The notes under the pieces are model-generated. The model had not been told where the DNA came from. It made no database searches and saw only the letters and a program-made list of their open reading frames with translations. This document shows positions 9,635-18,977 of a stretch of 64,000 nucleotides of DNA, piece after piece. The DNA comes from Sphingobium sp. CECT 9361 (GTDB lineage Bacteria > Pseudomonadota > Alphaproteobacteria > Sphingomonadales > Sphingomonadaceae), in assembly GCF_918741285.1 (NCBI RefSeq), contig NZ_CAKKNC010000001.1:806001-870000 (forward strand). Reading direction: 5' to 3'. Position 1 is the stretch's first letter. Each line of letters opens with the position of its first letter. The position numbers and the translations under genes are program-made.

Positions 9635-11089
9635 TTAGAAAGTCTTGCTCCCCACGAGCACCTTCACTGTCAGCGCAGTGATCAAGATGTCGCGCAGGAG
9701 CGTCCAACCCGAGAGATATTCAAGGTCGGCTTGTAACCGATCTGTAAGGTCAGAATGGGTGAAGGTTGTTCCGCGAAAGCCCCGGACCTGCGCCAGGCCC
9801 GTCATCCCGGGCTTTACGGCATGGCGATGCCAATAGCGGGGGTCCACATGCCAGTAGAGCGTGTCCCCGGCCTTTGCTCCGAGTGCATGGGGACGGGGGC
9901 CGACAATGCTCATTTCGCCGCGGATGACATCGAAGAGCTGCGGAAGTTCGTCGATGCTGGTCGCCCGAATAAAGCGTCCCACACGCGTTATACGATCATC
10001 GTCCTTGCCGGTCGTAAGGCGGCTTCCGTCTGCATCCTGTTTTGCGACATGCATGCTGCGGAACTTCTGCATGTAAAAAATGCGATTACCCCGGCCGATC
10101 CTTTTCTGTTTGAATATAATCGGACCGGGGCTGTCGAGCCGGACGGCAATCGCCGTCACCAGCATGATCGGGAAGAGGCACAGGATAGCTGCCGTCCCGA
10201 CGACAATATCGAACAGTCGCTTGAGTGCGCGATCCCGAAGGGCAAGCGGGCCGGTCGATACCTTGATAGTTGTGTGGCCAAAGAAGTTACCCGCGCCGAT
10301 CGGCCCAAGTGTCGCAATCTCCGCCGTAATTATTTCCGCATCCACATTGGCACCCTTCAGCGCGACCGCCCAGCTTTCGCGGCGGTCGGCCGGGCAGGCG
10401 ACGATCACGCGGTCTGCCCGGTTCACGATGGTGCCGAGGGCATCCAGCGCATCAGGGTCCGTTATGTCGGGCCTCAGGTCATATCTTTTTGCATCGATCA
10501 CCGTCGCTCCATGCGGCATCTCCACATCGTCCGCGCCGTCTTTCAAAACCAGCGTTACGGGCCAGTTGTCGAGGTCGCCCCGGCTGTTGGCATGAATAGC
10601 AAAGAGCACGCGCGCCGTGGCCAGTCCCAGGCATACTGCGGGGGAAACGCGAAGGAGAAGGACTTCGATAGGCTGGGAATCCGCGCCGAGGTGCATCGCC
10701 AGAAGACCTGCTAGGTTAAGCGGGATCAGAAACGACAATATGGCTCGCCCGATCCCTGCCTTGCTGCCCTGGAATGCATCCACCGCATAGGCGCCAAAAT
10801 GGCTCGCTATGACAAGATACATGGTCATCAGTCCCAGAAGGACCCCAGCGTCCAGCGCTTGCGGAGAGGTGTCCGCAGGCAGCAGCAGGGTGAGCGCATA
10901 CCCGCCTGTCATGCCCAGAATATCGATCAAACGGAGCTGCATATGCGCCCGCAGGCGTCGATGTCCCCGCGCGATGTAGTTCGGAAGCTCGGGGCGATCG
11001 AGGACGGTCACCCCCGTGGTCGCGAGGGCGAGTTCAGCATTTGGAACTGGCACGCTGGTTCTCCAGAAAAATGTCGGCCGCCTGCGCAT
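9635..11089 (-). CDS. Polyprenyl-phosphate hexose-1-phosphate transferase (priming glycosylphosphotransferase)
   Basis: Initiates repeat-unit assembly by moving a sugar-1-phosphate to undecaprenyl phosphate. The N-terminal part has four TM segments and a CoA-binding-like middle domain. A fifth hydrophobic segment ([20 protein letters not shown]) leads into the catalytic bacterial sugar transferase domain: [20 protein letters not shown], then [23 protein letters not shown] and the C-terminal [12 protein letters not shown]. Length fits the WcaJ/PssY class. The start is uncertain: an upstream TTG at 11128 extends it 13 residues. The sugar is probably glucose or galactose, by family only. Confidence 0.9.
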   Translation of the reverse strand: MRRRPTFFWRTSVPVPNAELALATTGVTVLDRPELPNYIARGHRRLRAHMQLRLIDILGMTGGYALTLLLPADTSPQALDAGVLLGLMTMYLVIASHFGAYAVDAFQGSKAGIGRAILSFLIPLNLAGLLAMHLGADSQPIEVLLLRVSPAVCLGLATARVLFAIHANSRGDLDNWPVTLVLKDGADDVEMPHGATVIDAKRYDLRPDITDPDALDALGTIVNRADRVIVACPADRRESWAVALKGANVDAEIITAEIATLGPIGAGNFFGHTTIKVSTGPLALRDRALKRLFDIVVGTAAILCLFPIMLVTAIAVRLDSPGPIIFKQKRIGRGNRIFYMQKFRSMHVAKQDADGSRLTTGKDDDRITRVGRFIRATSIDELPQLFDVIRGEMSIVGPRPHALGAKAGDTLYWHVDPRYWHRHAVKPGMTGLAQVRGFRGTTFTHSDLTDRLQADLEYLSGWTLLRDILITALTVKVLVGSKTF

Positions 11090-11152
11090 CGGCCCGAAGT
11101 TGACATCCACGTCAGAGTAAAGGGTCAACTTGCAGCCCAGCAGATCTAAGTG

Positions 11153-11434
11153 TCAGGATGCCGGGCTTGCGGGTCCATCATGGTCATCGGCCGCTGCGAC
11201 GGCGACAGCCGTGGTAACGGAAGCGGCCGTCAGTAATATCAGTGCTAGCGGGGCTCCTCCGATGGCCTTGCTCCGCTTCACGGAAGCTGCGCCAGTTCGC
11301 AAGCCGACATTGTTGCCGATACGTGCACCGGCTTGTTCAGACGACTTCGCGGCAGCCATGCTAGGGGAGACGAGTAATAATGAGGCTATGGAAGCAATAC
11401 TTCCGATCGTTAAAATAGATGATCTATTGATCAT
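11153..11434 (-). CDS. Small exported/membrane protein of the EPS locus, function unknown
   Basis: A 93-residue protein with a cleavable signal (ends near SPSMAAA), a basic middle and a second hydrophobic helix (APLALILLTAASVTTAVAVAAA), then an acidic tail (DDHDG). AGGAGA lies at ideal spacing before the ATG. It is directly upstream of the priming transferase gene on the same strand and is probably co-transcribed. I recall proteins of similar layout beside EPS genes in sphingomonads, but no function is known to me. Confidence 0.65.
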   Translation of the reverse strand: MINRSSILTIGSIASIASLLLVSPSMAAAKSSEQAGARIGNNVGLRTGAASVKRSKAIGGAPLALILLTAASVTTAVAVAAADDHDGPASPAS

Positions 11435-11498
11435 TTCGATTCTCCTTAGTTGTGGGCGCTCACCATCATTTCCAGGCCATGAAGATGATTATCTTTTT

Positions 11499-11621
11499 TT
11501 AGTAAATGACAAGAATGAGCGCTGCTATGCCGGCATATCCGCCAAGACTTATTGCTGAAGCCCAAAGAAGACCTCGCATAAATTCAGTGCCATGCACGTC
11601 ATATTGGCCGATCTTTCTCAC
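11499..11621 (-). CDS. 40-residue single-pass membrane protein translationally coupled to a degenerate EAL protein
   Basis: GTG start whose last two bases overlap the TGA stop of the preceding GGDEF-EAL gene (GTGA). A perfect GGAGGT sits eight bases upstream, inside the last codons of that gene. The product has a short polar N-terminus (RKIGQYDVHG) and one hydrophobic helix (LLWASAISLGGYAGIAALIL) at the C-terminus. The strong ribosome binding site and stop-start overlap are the main evidence that it is real. A membrane anchor or regulator acting with the EAL protein is an inference. Confidence 0.6.
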   Translation of the reverse strand: MRKIGQYDVHGTEFMRGLLWASAISLGGYAGIAALILVIY

Positions 11622-12931
11622 AGCGATATACCTCCATGCATATGTCGATAATCCGCGTGACGCTGCCCCGCGGCAGGTGACCGCACATTTGTTTCGGAGG
11701 CACAGGACAGGCCAAATCTCGCTTCGGCGATGAGATCCCCCTGCACCCACTGCGCACCGGCGCGAACCGCCAGGGCGCGTTGGCGCTCCGCAGAAATGCC
11801 GTTAACCACCACCGCAGCGCCCGTTGCCCCGGCTAGCTTGATCCCATGCTCGAGAATGGAGGCGCCACGATCCGACTGCTCCGCCCAATGAACGAAAAGG
11901 CAGTCGATCTTGACCACATCGGGCGATAAACTGATCAGGTGGCGAAGTGATGCGAAGCCCACGCCGAAATTGTCCAGCGCGATCCTGCAACCTAGGCTAC
12001 GTACTCGCTGAATGAAGGCTTGAGTAACGCTGATGGTGGTAAAAGGCGTGGCCCCCGAGACGACGAAGGTGAGCCGCTGAGCGTGGTCGACATTTCGGCC
12101 CAGATGGTCGAAGATATCCGACCACCAGCCATCGACCACAGCACTTGGCGCCGAGATGCGCACGCCCAATTGTGCGAAGGGTCGGGAACGGAGCGATTCC
12201 AATACCTGCTCAACCGACCATCGGTCGATTATTCTGCTAAGGCCGACACGCTCCGCCGCTTCGATCTCGGCCTGCTGCGAAACGCGCTCATGGAGCAAGT
12301 CTACCGAACAGATGGATGCTTCCTGAAAGAGAAAGCCACCGCTCTCGTCTGTAGGAGCAATTGGTTGCCAGCGAACGCACAGACGGTTTTCGGCAAGTTC
12401 TGCCAGCAACCCGGTGGCGGCAGCCATGTCATTATGATAGCCGATTGCCCATGTGGCGCCTTGCCGTGGCGCCTCGCCGTCGAAGCGTAACAGTTGGTCA
12501 TCAGCGGAGCAGCGTTTGCCATTCACTGCTACGCGGGAGCAGGAAAGTATCGGATGCACCAACTCGTCCGCACAATTGAACGATTGGCTCATGGTCGTCA
12601 CGCAGAGCGTTTGCAGCAGCGTGGCAAAATGCTTGCCGAGTGAATGGGCGCTTTCGCCGGCGGCACGAATCAGATTCACCGCGAACCCGCTACTGCCGCT
12701 GCCAGGAATGGCGCCGATCTCGCCTCCCAACGACGCATTGAAAGAAGCATAGACCTCCTTCAGCAACTCATCGGCAACTATTTGGCCGTAGGCTGTTACA
12801 ACATGGAAATAATTCTCCATTCTAATGAACGCGCGAACATGGGCGATGCCGTCGATCGGCGCTTCGGCGGCATCGTCAAAATCAGCGCCTAAGTGCCCTG
12901 ATTTCACTGCATTTCTGGTCAATGTTGCCAT
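11618..12931 (-). CDS. Degenerate GGDEF-EAL protein, probably a non-catalytic c-di-GMP effector
   Basis: 437 residues without TM segments. Residues 30-90 follow a GGDEF domain (VVTAYGQIVADELLKEV) but the signature reads GSSGF (79-83). Residues 185-400 follow an EAL domain, yet EAL is EAS (204-206), the substrate-site DDFG is DNFG (320-323), the conserved Asn is lost in VRISAPS, and the AEGVE Glu is replaced in VVNGIS. The KID lysine (341) is kept. Both activities are therefore probably lost. It is the first gene of a run leading into the EPS operon. AGGGA precedes the ATG. Likely role: regulator of EPS synthesis (inference). Confidence 0.82.
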   Translation of the reverse strand: MATLTRNAVKSGHLGADFDDAAEAPIDGIAHVRAFIRMENYFHVVTAYGQIVADELLKEVYASFNASLGGEIGAIPGSGSSGFAVNLIRAAGESAHSLGKHFATLLQTLCVTTMSQSFNCADELVHPILSCSRVAVNGKRCSADDQLLRFDGEAPRQGATWAIGYHNDMAAATGLLAELAENRLCVRWQPIAPTDESGGFLFQEASICSVDLLHERVSQQAEIEAAERVGLSRIIDRWSVEQVLESLRSRPFAQLGVRISAPSAVVDGWWSDIFDHLGRNVDHAQRLTFVVSGATPFTTISVTQAFIQRVRSLGCRIALDNFGVGFASLRHLISLSPDVVKIDCLFVHWAEQSDRGASILEHGIKLAGATGAAVVVNGISAERQRALAVRAGAQWVQGDLIAEARFGLSCASETNVRSPAAGQRHADYRHMHGGISL

Positions 12932-12977
12932 GCGCAGTCCCTGTTCCGGCGTAGCCCTGATTGCCGCCGTGAGACCG

Positions 12978-13105
12978 TTTTAGGTAAATTGTAACTACCT
13001 AAAAATTAGGTAAAATTCCATTATATTTGTATAATGCTTGGCGAATTAACCTTATGTGTATTAACGCCAGATGATCGTTCCAAAATTCCACTTAATTAGG
13101 TGAAG
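12978..13105. promoter_or_regulatory. Cluster of TAGGTA repeats upstream of the degenerate EAL gene
   Basis: A perfect 9-bp inverted repeat TTTTAGGTA / TACCTAAAA (12978-12986 and 12996-13004, 9-bp spacer) is followed by direct copies ATTAGGTAAAATTCC (about 13005-13019) and AATTAGGTGAA (about 13094-13104). The segment is AT-rich and lies 50-170 bp upstream of the EAL gene start, so an operator/promoter is likely. The rest of the 12932-13313 gap (13106-13313) shows no gene or structure that I recognise. Confidence 0.5.
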
Positions 13106-13313
13106 TTTGTCTTCAATCAATGCTCCAGACCACGGATCGGAGCACAAAGTCTCGCCTGACGTTTACCATGGAAATCCCGCTTGTTTGCGCTTTCGGAGCG
13201 CACAACCGCTGTGGCGCAGCGCTTCGCATAATGGGTAATGACCATGAGTCTTGCCGATCTTGGTGAGCCAACGGTTCAGACGCGGTCGCGATTGAACACG
13301 TCCGTCAGGTATC

Positions 13314-14348
13314 TCAAGGCAACGCCCGAAAAGGCCGGCGGGCCAAAGTAGGAAATAGCGGCATTCCAGGGCCGGTCTCTTCCCGGAGGCGAGCGAGATT
13401 TCCTAGTTCTTCTTTCATTTGCGCAACGCGTACCTTTCGGCCTGCATGTGTTCCGTCCGCGAATATGCTTGGTCCCACTGCCTTTTCGAGGCGATCCCAA
13501 AACCGCGGCGCAACAGTGGGATCGTACCCGGCATTTGCCATCAGGTAGAGCGAGAGCCTGTCTGCCTCATTCTCACTGGCGCGGATCATCGCCCGGCTGG
13601 GCCGTATGACTTTCCGTCCATTGGACGCAAGATACAATCTCTGGCGATGATCGAGGATAACATGAGCCAACTCGTGTGCGAGTACGGCCGATAGTTCCTC
13701 GTCGTTGCGAACGAAGTCCATCATGCTGCCGTCGATCTGAGCATATTTCCCATCGGAGAAGGCGTTTCGCGAACCTTCAAGGACAATTTGAAAGCGTCCG
13801 CTGCAGCCGCTCTCGGCGGCAATTTTCCGCCTGTGCTCGACCCCGTCTTCCAACACATCGACGATCAGCAAGCCGTCTGCGGCCTTGCGTTCTTCTTCAT
13901 CAAGTATGGCGGCCATGCGTCCGAACGAATTTTCAGATCTGGTTACGGGCAGTGAATTTACTGCGACCCCATCCAGAGCGAGAAGCGCGCTGTCTGCTCT
14001 AATCCCAGCACGATCTGCGGGGCTACCGGGCACCACACCTTCCACTGAGATTTCGCGCTCGAACCGAAACGCGGAGCGAGCGGCCATTTGCCCTCGGGCG
14101 GAGTATTGCCGGATATCGTGCAGAACCAGCCCGGTGCGGGCGAGCGTCTGGCTGCACAACCGTACATTGGCCATGGCGAGGCGCTCCCCCACGCTGGCGA
14201 CGCGGATATCGGCAATGCGCAGGGCTTTCAGGCTATCTTCGAGCGGACTCTCGCCATGAACGGTCGGTGTGCTAAAGGCCGCAAGGCAAACAAAAATCAC
14301 CCTTTGCAAGTTGCGGAAACGACTAGCGGCGCGGAAGCAAATCAGCAT
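13314..14348 (-). CDS. M48-family metalloprotease with PDZ-like domain, exported
   Basis: An N-terminal signal peptide ([17 protein letters not shown]) is followed by a PDZ-like region near residues 90-150 ([25 protein letters not shown]). Then comes the zinc protease core [10 protein letters not shown] (HExxH) and the downstream [19 protein letters not shown] that supplies the third zinc ligand Glu. This is the layout of periplasmic M48 peptidases involved in envelope quality control. It stands alone, on the same strand as the EPS locus but about 380 bp upstream of it. Confidence 0.85.
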   Translation of the reverse strand: MLICFRAASRFRNLQRVIFVCLAAFSTPTVHGESPLEDSLKALRIADIRVASVGERLAMANVRLCSQTLARTGLVLHDIRQYSARGQMAARSAFRFEREISVEGVVPGSPADRAGIRADSALLALDGVAVNSLPVTRSENSFGRMAAILDEEERKAADGLLIVDVLEDGVEHRRKIAAESGCSGRFQIVLEGSRNAFSDGKYAQIDGSMMDFVRNDEELSAVLAHELAHVILDHRQRLYLASNGRKVIRPSRAMIRASENEADRLSLYLMANAGYDPTVAPRFWDRLEKAVGPSIFADGTHAGRKVRVAQMKEELGNLARLREETGPGMPLFPTLARRPFRALP

Positions 14349-14424
14349 AAACCCGCAACTGCAAGTCGCGTGCGCAATTCGTCAACCCTTCAAACCAGGG
14401 TGTGGTGCTCGAACATTCGGTTCG

Positions 14425-14688
14425 GATGTTCATCCCGGTATCGCCGAAATCTACCGACGCCAAATGGAGCGGTTCACACAAGCACTCGAAGACTCCGAAA
14501 CCCGGCTCGACGCCTTCGACGCCATTCGTTCGCTCATTCACCGGATTGTCCTGCATCCCGGCGAAAAGCGCGGCGAAATGCATGCCACGCTACAGGGTGC
14601 TCTGATGGGCATCCTCGACTTTGCAAAGGACACCCCTCAACACACCGCCATTGTTACGACAAAGGTGGCTCAGGGTTCGCTGGCATGA
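14425..14688 (+). pseudogene. C-terminal remnant of a large serine recombinase
   Basis: The frame encodes [35 protein letters not shown] and a short tail to a TGA. This matches the coiled-coil C-terminus seen in phage/element-type serine recombinases (HPN-x-IYRRKVE ... LI-x-RI-x-LTPGEKRGEL). No resolvase catalytic domain, recombinase domain or ribosome binding site lies upstream, where the sequence is instead the start of the divergent M48 gene. It is best read as the scar of a lost integrative element. Confidence 0.6.
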
Positions 14689-14705
14689 CGATGGCTAAGA
14701 TCGTC

Positions 14706-14725
14706 GCCCCAGCGAAGGCTGGGGC
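14706..14725. repeat. Short perfect hairpin (REP-like intergenic repeat)
   Basis: GCCCCAGC-GAAG-GCTGGGGC, an 8-bp perfect stem with a tetraloop, lies between the recombinase remnant and recO. Elements of the form CCAGCGAAGGCTGG recur between genes in sphingomonad genomes. It has no T-run, so it is not a standard terminator. Confidence 0.5.
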
Positions 14726-14816
14726 CTCCGGCGCGGGCGGGATGAAGCCGGAAATACCGCTCCGTCTATCCCACCCCATTACCCGCACCCCGCAACTGCG
14801 CTACACCCCACCCACA

Positions 14817-15551
14817 ATGCCGCACCTCACCACCCCCGCGATAATCTGCGCCGTGCGCCATCATGGCGAACATGGCGCCATCGTGCGAGCGATGACGCCC
14901 AACGACGGCCTCGTCTCCGGCTATGTGCGGGGTGGGCGTTCGCGGCAGGTGCGGCCTATCCTGCAACCCGGCAACATCGTGCAGGCCGAGTTTCGGGCGC
15001 GGACGCAGGACCAACTCGCCAGCCTGACGGTCGAGATGATCCACAGCCGCGCGCCGCTCCTTGCCGAGCCATTGCCCGCCGCCGCGATCGACTGGACCTG
15101 CGCGCTGACCGCCGCTGCACTGCCGGAGGAGAATGGCTATCCCGTTCTCCATCAGGCGCTCGACGCGGTGCTGGCGGCGGTGGAGGCGGCACCGGCGGCG
15201 CGGGGATGGGCAGTGGCGCTGGTGCGCTACGAGTTGTTGCTATTGAACGAGCTGGGGTTCGGCCTCGATCTCGACCAGTGCGCCGTCACCGGATCGCGCG
15301 AGGATCTCCATTATGTCAGCCCCAAAAGCGCGGCTGCCGTCAGCACGGCGGCTGCCACCGGCTATGAAACGCGGCTGCTCCCGTTGCCGTCCTTCCTTGT
15401 GACGGGCGGGGAGGCGGGGTGGCCGGACATTATCGACGGCCTGCGCCTCACCGGTCACTTCCTCGAACGCTCGATCCTCACCGACCGCCGCCGCGATGTG
15501 CTAGCCGCGCGGGAACGACTGGTGGATCGGCTGAAAAGAGCGGTTGCGTAA
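14817..15551 (+). CDS. recO: DNA repair protein RecO
   Basis: 244 residues, the usual RecO length. It helps RecFOR load RecA and anneals single strands. The N-terminal OB-fold region carries [20 protein letters not shown] and [23 protein letters not shown]. The C-terminal helical domain includes [23 protein letters not shown], a RecO hallmark region near where other species have zinc-binding Cys residues; only one Cys is seen here. The ATG is chosen because the long upstream extension in frame belongs to the recombinase remnant and repeat. Confidence 0.93.
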   Translation: MPHLTTPAIICAVRHHGEHGAIVRAMTPNDGLVSGYVRGGRSRQVRPILQPGNIVQAEFRARTQDQLASLTVEMIHSRAPLLAEPLPAAAIDWTCALTAAALPEENGYPVLHQALDAVLAAVEAAPAARGWAVALVRYELLLLNELGFGLDLDQCAVTGSREDLHYVSPKSAAAVSTAAATGYETRLLPLPSFLVTGGEAGWPDIIDGLRLTGHFLERSILTDRRRDVLAARERLVDRLKRAVA

Positions 15552-15607
15552 CGGAAGCCATCCCCATAAGCGTCGCCCACATTTTCCGTCTATTGGGGAT
15601 ACTGACT

Positions 15608-16666
15608 ATGCTTATCGCGCTGTTGCCGGGGGACGGGATCGGGCCGGAAGTCATCGCGCAGGCACGCCGCGTGCTGGACGCACTCGCCATCGACGGCCTC
15701 GTTTATGAAGAAGGCTTGGTCGGCGGCGCAGCCTATAAAGCGGTCGGCCATCCGCTCCCTGCCGAAACGCTCGACATCGCCCGCCGCGCGGACGCGATTC
15801 TGTTCGGCGCAGTTGGCGACCCGGATTGCGACGCGCTCGAACGCCACCTCCGTCCCGAACAGGCGATCCTGGGTCTCCGCAAGGAACTCACGCTCTTCGC
15901 CAATCTGCGCCCGGCCAAGATGTTCCCCGAACTGGCGGACGCTTCCACCCTCCGTCCCGAAGTCGCTGCTGCCATCGACCTGATGATTGTGCGCGAGTTG
16001 ACCGGCGACGTCTATTTCGGCGAAAAAGGCATGCGCAAGACCGCCGACGGTCAGCGCGAAGGCTATGACGTCATGTGCTACAGCGAAAGCGAAGTGCGTC
16101 GCATCGCGCATGTCGCCTTCCGCACGGCCCAAGCGCGCGCCAAAAACGGAGGGGGGGGCAAACTCTGCTCGGTGGACAAGGCCAACGTCCTCGAAACCTC
16201 GCAACTGTGGCGCGACGTGGTGATCGAAACCGCTGCCGAATATCCTGACGTTACCCTGACTCACATGTATGTCGACAACGCCGCAATGCAGCTTGTCCGC
16301 AATCCCGGCCAGTTCGACGTCATCGTCACCGGCAATCTCTTCGGTGACATCCTGTCCGATCAGGCGAGCATGTGCGTGGGCTCCATCGGGATGCTGGCGT
16401 CCGCTTCGCTCGATAGCAACGGCAAGGGTCTGTACGAACCGATCCACGGCAGTGCGCCGGATATCGCCGGACAGAACAAGGCTAATCCGCTCGCCACGAT
16501 TCTCTCCGCCGCGATGATGCTGCGCTATTCGTTGAACCTGCCTGCCCAGGCGGACCGGATCGAAGCGGCGGTGGCCAAGGCGTTGGCGGGTGGCGCGCGC
16601 GGTGCCGATCTGGGCGGCAGCATGTCGACGGTGCAGATCGGGGATGCGGTACTCGCCGCGCTGTAA
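15608..16666 (+). CDS. leuB: 3-isopropylmalate dehydrogenase
   Basis: Third step of leucine biosynthesis: NAD-dependent oxidative decarboxylation of 3-isopropylmalate. 352 residues. Visible motifs are [11 protein letters not shown] at the N-terminus, [30 protein letters not shown] with the catalytic Lys, and [12 protein letters not shown] with the metal-binding Asp residues, then [14 protein letters not shown]. It follows recO after 56 bases and may be read with it. No leuA, leuC or leuD is in the window. Confidence 0.95.
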   Translation: MLIALLPGDGIGPEVIAQARRVLDALAIDGLVYEEGLVGGAAYKAVGHPLPAETLDIARRADAILFGAVGDPDCDALERHLRPEQAILGLRKELTLFANLRPAKMFPELADASTLRPEVAAAIDLMIVRELTGDVYFGEKGMRKTADGQREGYDVMCYSESEVRRIAHVAFRTAQARAKNGGGGKLCSVDKANVLETSQLWRDVVIETAAEYPDVTLTHMYVDNAAMQLVRNPGQFDVIVTGNLFGDILSDQASMCVGSIGMLASASLDSNGKGLYEPIHGSAPDIAGQNKANPLATILSAAMMLRYSLNLPAQADRIEAAVAKALAGGARGADLGGSMSTVQIGDAVLAAL

Positions 16667-16767
16667 ATGTAACGCGCGGAACCGGAAATGTAACATCCGA
16701 GAACCGCTCGTTAACGGATGCATCGTAGGCGTGGTTTGCAAAAAATGCACATCAGCGGGCGTACCAA

Positions 16768-17175
16768 ATGCAACTAAATCAAGACCATGACGATTTACGG
16801 CGGTTAACCCGCGAATTTGCGCGCGCGATGAATGCTGCCAATCCCGATATGGCGGACATATCCCGCCGCCGTATCGCCTTTTCGCAGCTTTTTCGGCAGT
16901 ATCTGATACGGAAGCAGGAACTTGTCGCCACCGTACGCCTAAAGACAACATCTGTGCAGGTCGAAAACACGTTGCGCGCCCATGCGGACGGGACACGCGA
17001 TCTTTTCCTGCAATATAACGCGCATATCAAGGTGTGGACGCCCGACCGCATCGCGGGCGATTGGCCAGGCTATCGCACTGCCGTTCTTAGCCTGCAACGG
17101 CAACTGAACGAACGGCTGGAGTGGGAGGAAACGACGCTCCACCCGCTCGCTGTGGCTACGGTCGAAGCGGCCTGA
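16768..17175 (+). CDS. Conserved helical protein, hemerythrin-like, function unknown
   Basis: 135 residues, almost wholly helical by composition. The C-terminus RLEWEETTLHPL has an ExxxxxH spacing like the last helix of hemerythrin-type proteins, but the other His ligands are not evident, so metal binding is uncertain. No clear ribosome binding site precedes the ATG. It sits alone between leuB and metZ. Confidence 0.55.
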   Translation: MQLNQDHDDLRRLTREFARAMNAANPDMADISRRRIAFSQLFRQYLIRKQELVATVRLKTTSVQVENTLRAHADGTRDLFLQYNAHIKVWTPDRIAGDWPGYRTAVLSLQRQLNERLEWEETTLHPLAVATVEAA

Positions 17176-17338
17176 AGCGCCCCGCGACGCTTCCTCTGCC
17201 ATCATAGGGCCAATTGGCGCAGGCTGGTTCTATCCTTCATCGTGATCGCGCGATACATGCGCATCCAGCTTGCGGTTCTGCGTATGCGCGGTATTGGCAC
17301 ATGCAACGTCCAGCGACGGCGACAAGGGCATAGAGCGT

Positions 17339-18547
17339 ATGAAGAGAAAGACCGGGCAAGACCCCAGCATCACCGCCAACTGGCGCCCCGCGACTCTCGC
17401 CGTGCGCGGCGGGACGGCACGCTCGGAATTTGGCGAAACGTCCGAAGCGCTCTTCCTGACGTCTGGCTATTGCTACGACCGTGCCGAAGACGCGGCTGCG
17501 CGTTTTGCAGGCGATCAGCAGGGCATGACTTACAGCCGCCTGCAAAACCCCACGGTCGAAATGCTCGAAAAGCGTATCGCGCTGCTGGAAGGGGCAGAGG
17601 CCTGCCGCGCCACTGCCACCGGCATGGCGGCCATGACCGCCGCGCTGCTGTGTCAGCTTTCGGCGGGCGATCATGTCGTCGCCGGCAAGGCGCTGTTCGG
17701 TTCGTGCCGCTGGCTCACCGATACGCTGCTCCCCAAATTCGGGATCGAGACGACCACCGTGGACGCCCGCGACCTGTCCGCATGGGAAGCCGCGATCCGC
17801 CCCAATACGAAGGTCTTCTTCTTCGAAACCCCCGCCAACCCGACGATGGACGTGGTCGATCTCGCCGCCGTGTGCGGTCTGGCCAAGGCGCATGATATCG
17901 TTTCGGTCGTCGACAACGCCTTCGCCACGCCTGCGCTGCAACGCCCGATGGATTTCGGCGCGGATGTCGTCGCCTACAGCGCGACCAAGATGATGGACGG
18001 GCAGGGCCGCGTCCTTGCCGGTGCGATCTGCGGCACCGAGGATTTCATCGTCAACACGCTGCTCCCCTTCCACCGCAACACCGGCCCGACGCTCAGCGCC
18101 TTCAACGCCTGGGTCGTGCTCAAAGGCCTGGAAACGCTCGACCTGCGCATCCGCCGCCAGAGCGAGAATGCGATTCTGGTCGCCAATTTCCTCGAAAGCC
18201 GCGTCGCGCGCGTCGTCTATCCCGGCATCCCCAGCCATCCGCAGCACGACCTTGCCATGCGGCAGATGGCGATGGCCGGTCCGATCTTCTCGCTCTATGT
18301 CGGCGGCGGTCGGGCGGAGGCGCACGGCCTGCTCAACGGCCTCGGCCTCATCGACATCAGCAACAACATCGGCGATTCGCGCAGCCTGATGACGCATCCG
18401 GCCTCCACCACCCATTTCGGCATGGCGGAGGAAGCGCGGCTGGAAGTCGGCATTACCGAGGATATGCTGCGTATCAATGTGGGTCTGGAAGACCCCGAAG
18501 ACCTGATCGCCGATCTCGATCAGGCGCTTTCGTCGATTGGCCGTTGA
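17339..18547 (+). CDS. metZ: O-succinylhomoserine sulfhydrylase
   Basis: PLP enzyme of the Cys/Met metabolism fold that makes homocysteine directly from O-succinylhomoserine and sulfide. 402 residues. It shows MTYSRLQNPTVEMLEKRIALLEGAEAC at the cofactor-phosphate site, the Asp-containing VVDNAFATP and the PLP lysine in YSATKMMDGQGR. The C-terminal SLMTHPASTTH segment is also typical. The start is the ATG at MKRKTGQD. The leader (17176-17338) was read for SAM-type riboswitch motifs and none was recognised. Confidence 0.93.
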   Translation: MKRKTGQDPSITANWRPATLAVRGGTARSEFGETSEALFLTSGYCYDRAEDAAARFAGDQQGMTYSRLQNPTVEMLEKRIALLEGAEACRATATGMAAMTAALLCQLSAGDHVVAGKALFGSCRWLTDTLLPKFGIETTTVDARDLSAWEAAIRPNTKVFFFETPANPTMDVVDLAAVCGLAKAHDIVSVVDNAFATPALQRPMDFGADVVAYSATKMMDGQGRVLAGAICGTEDFIVNTLLPFHRNTGPTLSAFNAWVVLKGLETLDLRIRRQSENAILVANFLESRVARVVYPGIPSHPQHDLAMRQMAMAGPIFSLYVGGGRAEAHGLLNGLGLIDISNNIGDSRSLMTHPASTTHFGMAEEARLEVGITEDMLRINVGLEDPEDLIADLDQALSSIGR

Positions 18548-18578
18548 CTGTCCGGGGCCGCTGGGTGATTTTGGCCGC

Positions 18579-18977
18579 GTGAAATCGCTTTTCCCCTTTG
18601 CCTTGACTACGCGGGATATCACCGTGCGCGTCTCGGTCAGCTTTCTGCCTGAACAGTCTGAGCCGGATCGGGGTCGCTGGTTCTGGGCCTATCACATCCG
18701 CCTGGAGAATGAGGGTGCCGCTCCGGTCCAGTTGCTCACGCGCCGCTGGCTCATCACCGACGGGCGCGGCGCGCAGCATCATGTCGAGGGCGAGGGCGTC
18801 GTCGGCGAGCAGCCGGTGCTGCACCCAGGCAAGTCCTATGACTATGTCTCCGGCTGCCCGCTGCAGACGCCCACGGGCGCGATGAAGGGTAGCTATCACA
18901 TGCTCGGCGCGGATGGTGAGATGTTCGACATCGCCATTCCCGAATTTCCCCTGATCGCGCCTGCCATCGCCGAATGA
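18579..18977 (+). CDS. apaG: ApaG domain protein
   Basis: About 132 residues with an FN3-like ApaG fold: ITVRVSVSFLPEQS, FWAYHIRLENEG, RRWLITDGRGAQHHVEGEGVVGEQPVL and GSYHMLGADGEMFDIAIPEFPL are the conserved strands. Its exact biochemical role is not settled; in enterobacteria it is linked to cobalt/magnesium phenotypes and Ap4A hydrolase operons. The GTG at VKSLFPF is chosen. The gene ends in ATGA, overlapping the start of the LysR gene, so the two are coupled. Confidence 0.9.
   Translation: MKSLFPFALTTRDITVRVSVSFLPEQSEPDRGRWFWAYHIRLENEGAAPVQLLTRRWLITDGRGAQHHVEGEGVVGEQPVLHPGKSYDYVSGCPLQTPTGAMKGSYHMLGADGEMFDIAIPEFPLIAPAIAE

Noticed and set aside
16678-16712. GGAAC followed by CGTT upstream of the helical protein gene, as an EcfG promoter
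   Set aside because: The spacer is 26 bases, far from the required 16-17.
17176-17338. Possible SAM-type riboswitch upstream of metZ
   Set aside because: Met-cycle genes in alphaproteobacteria often have one, but no SAM-II or SAM/SAH core motif or convincing pseudoknot could be found by eye.
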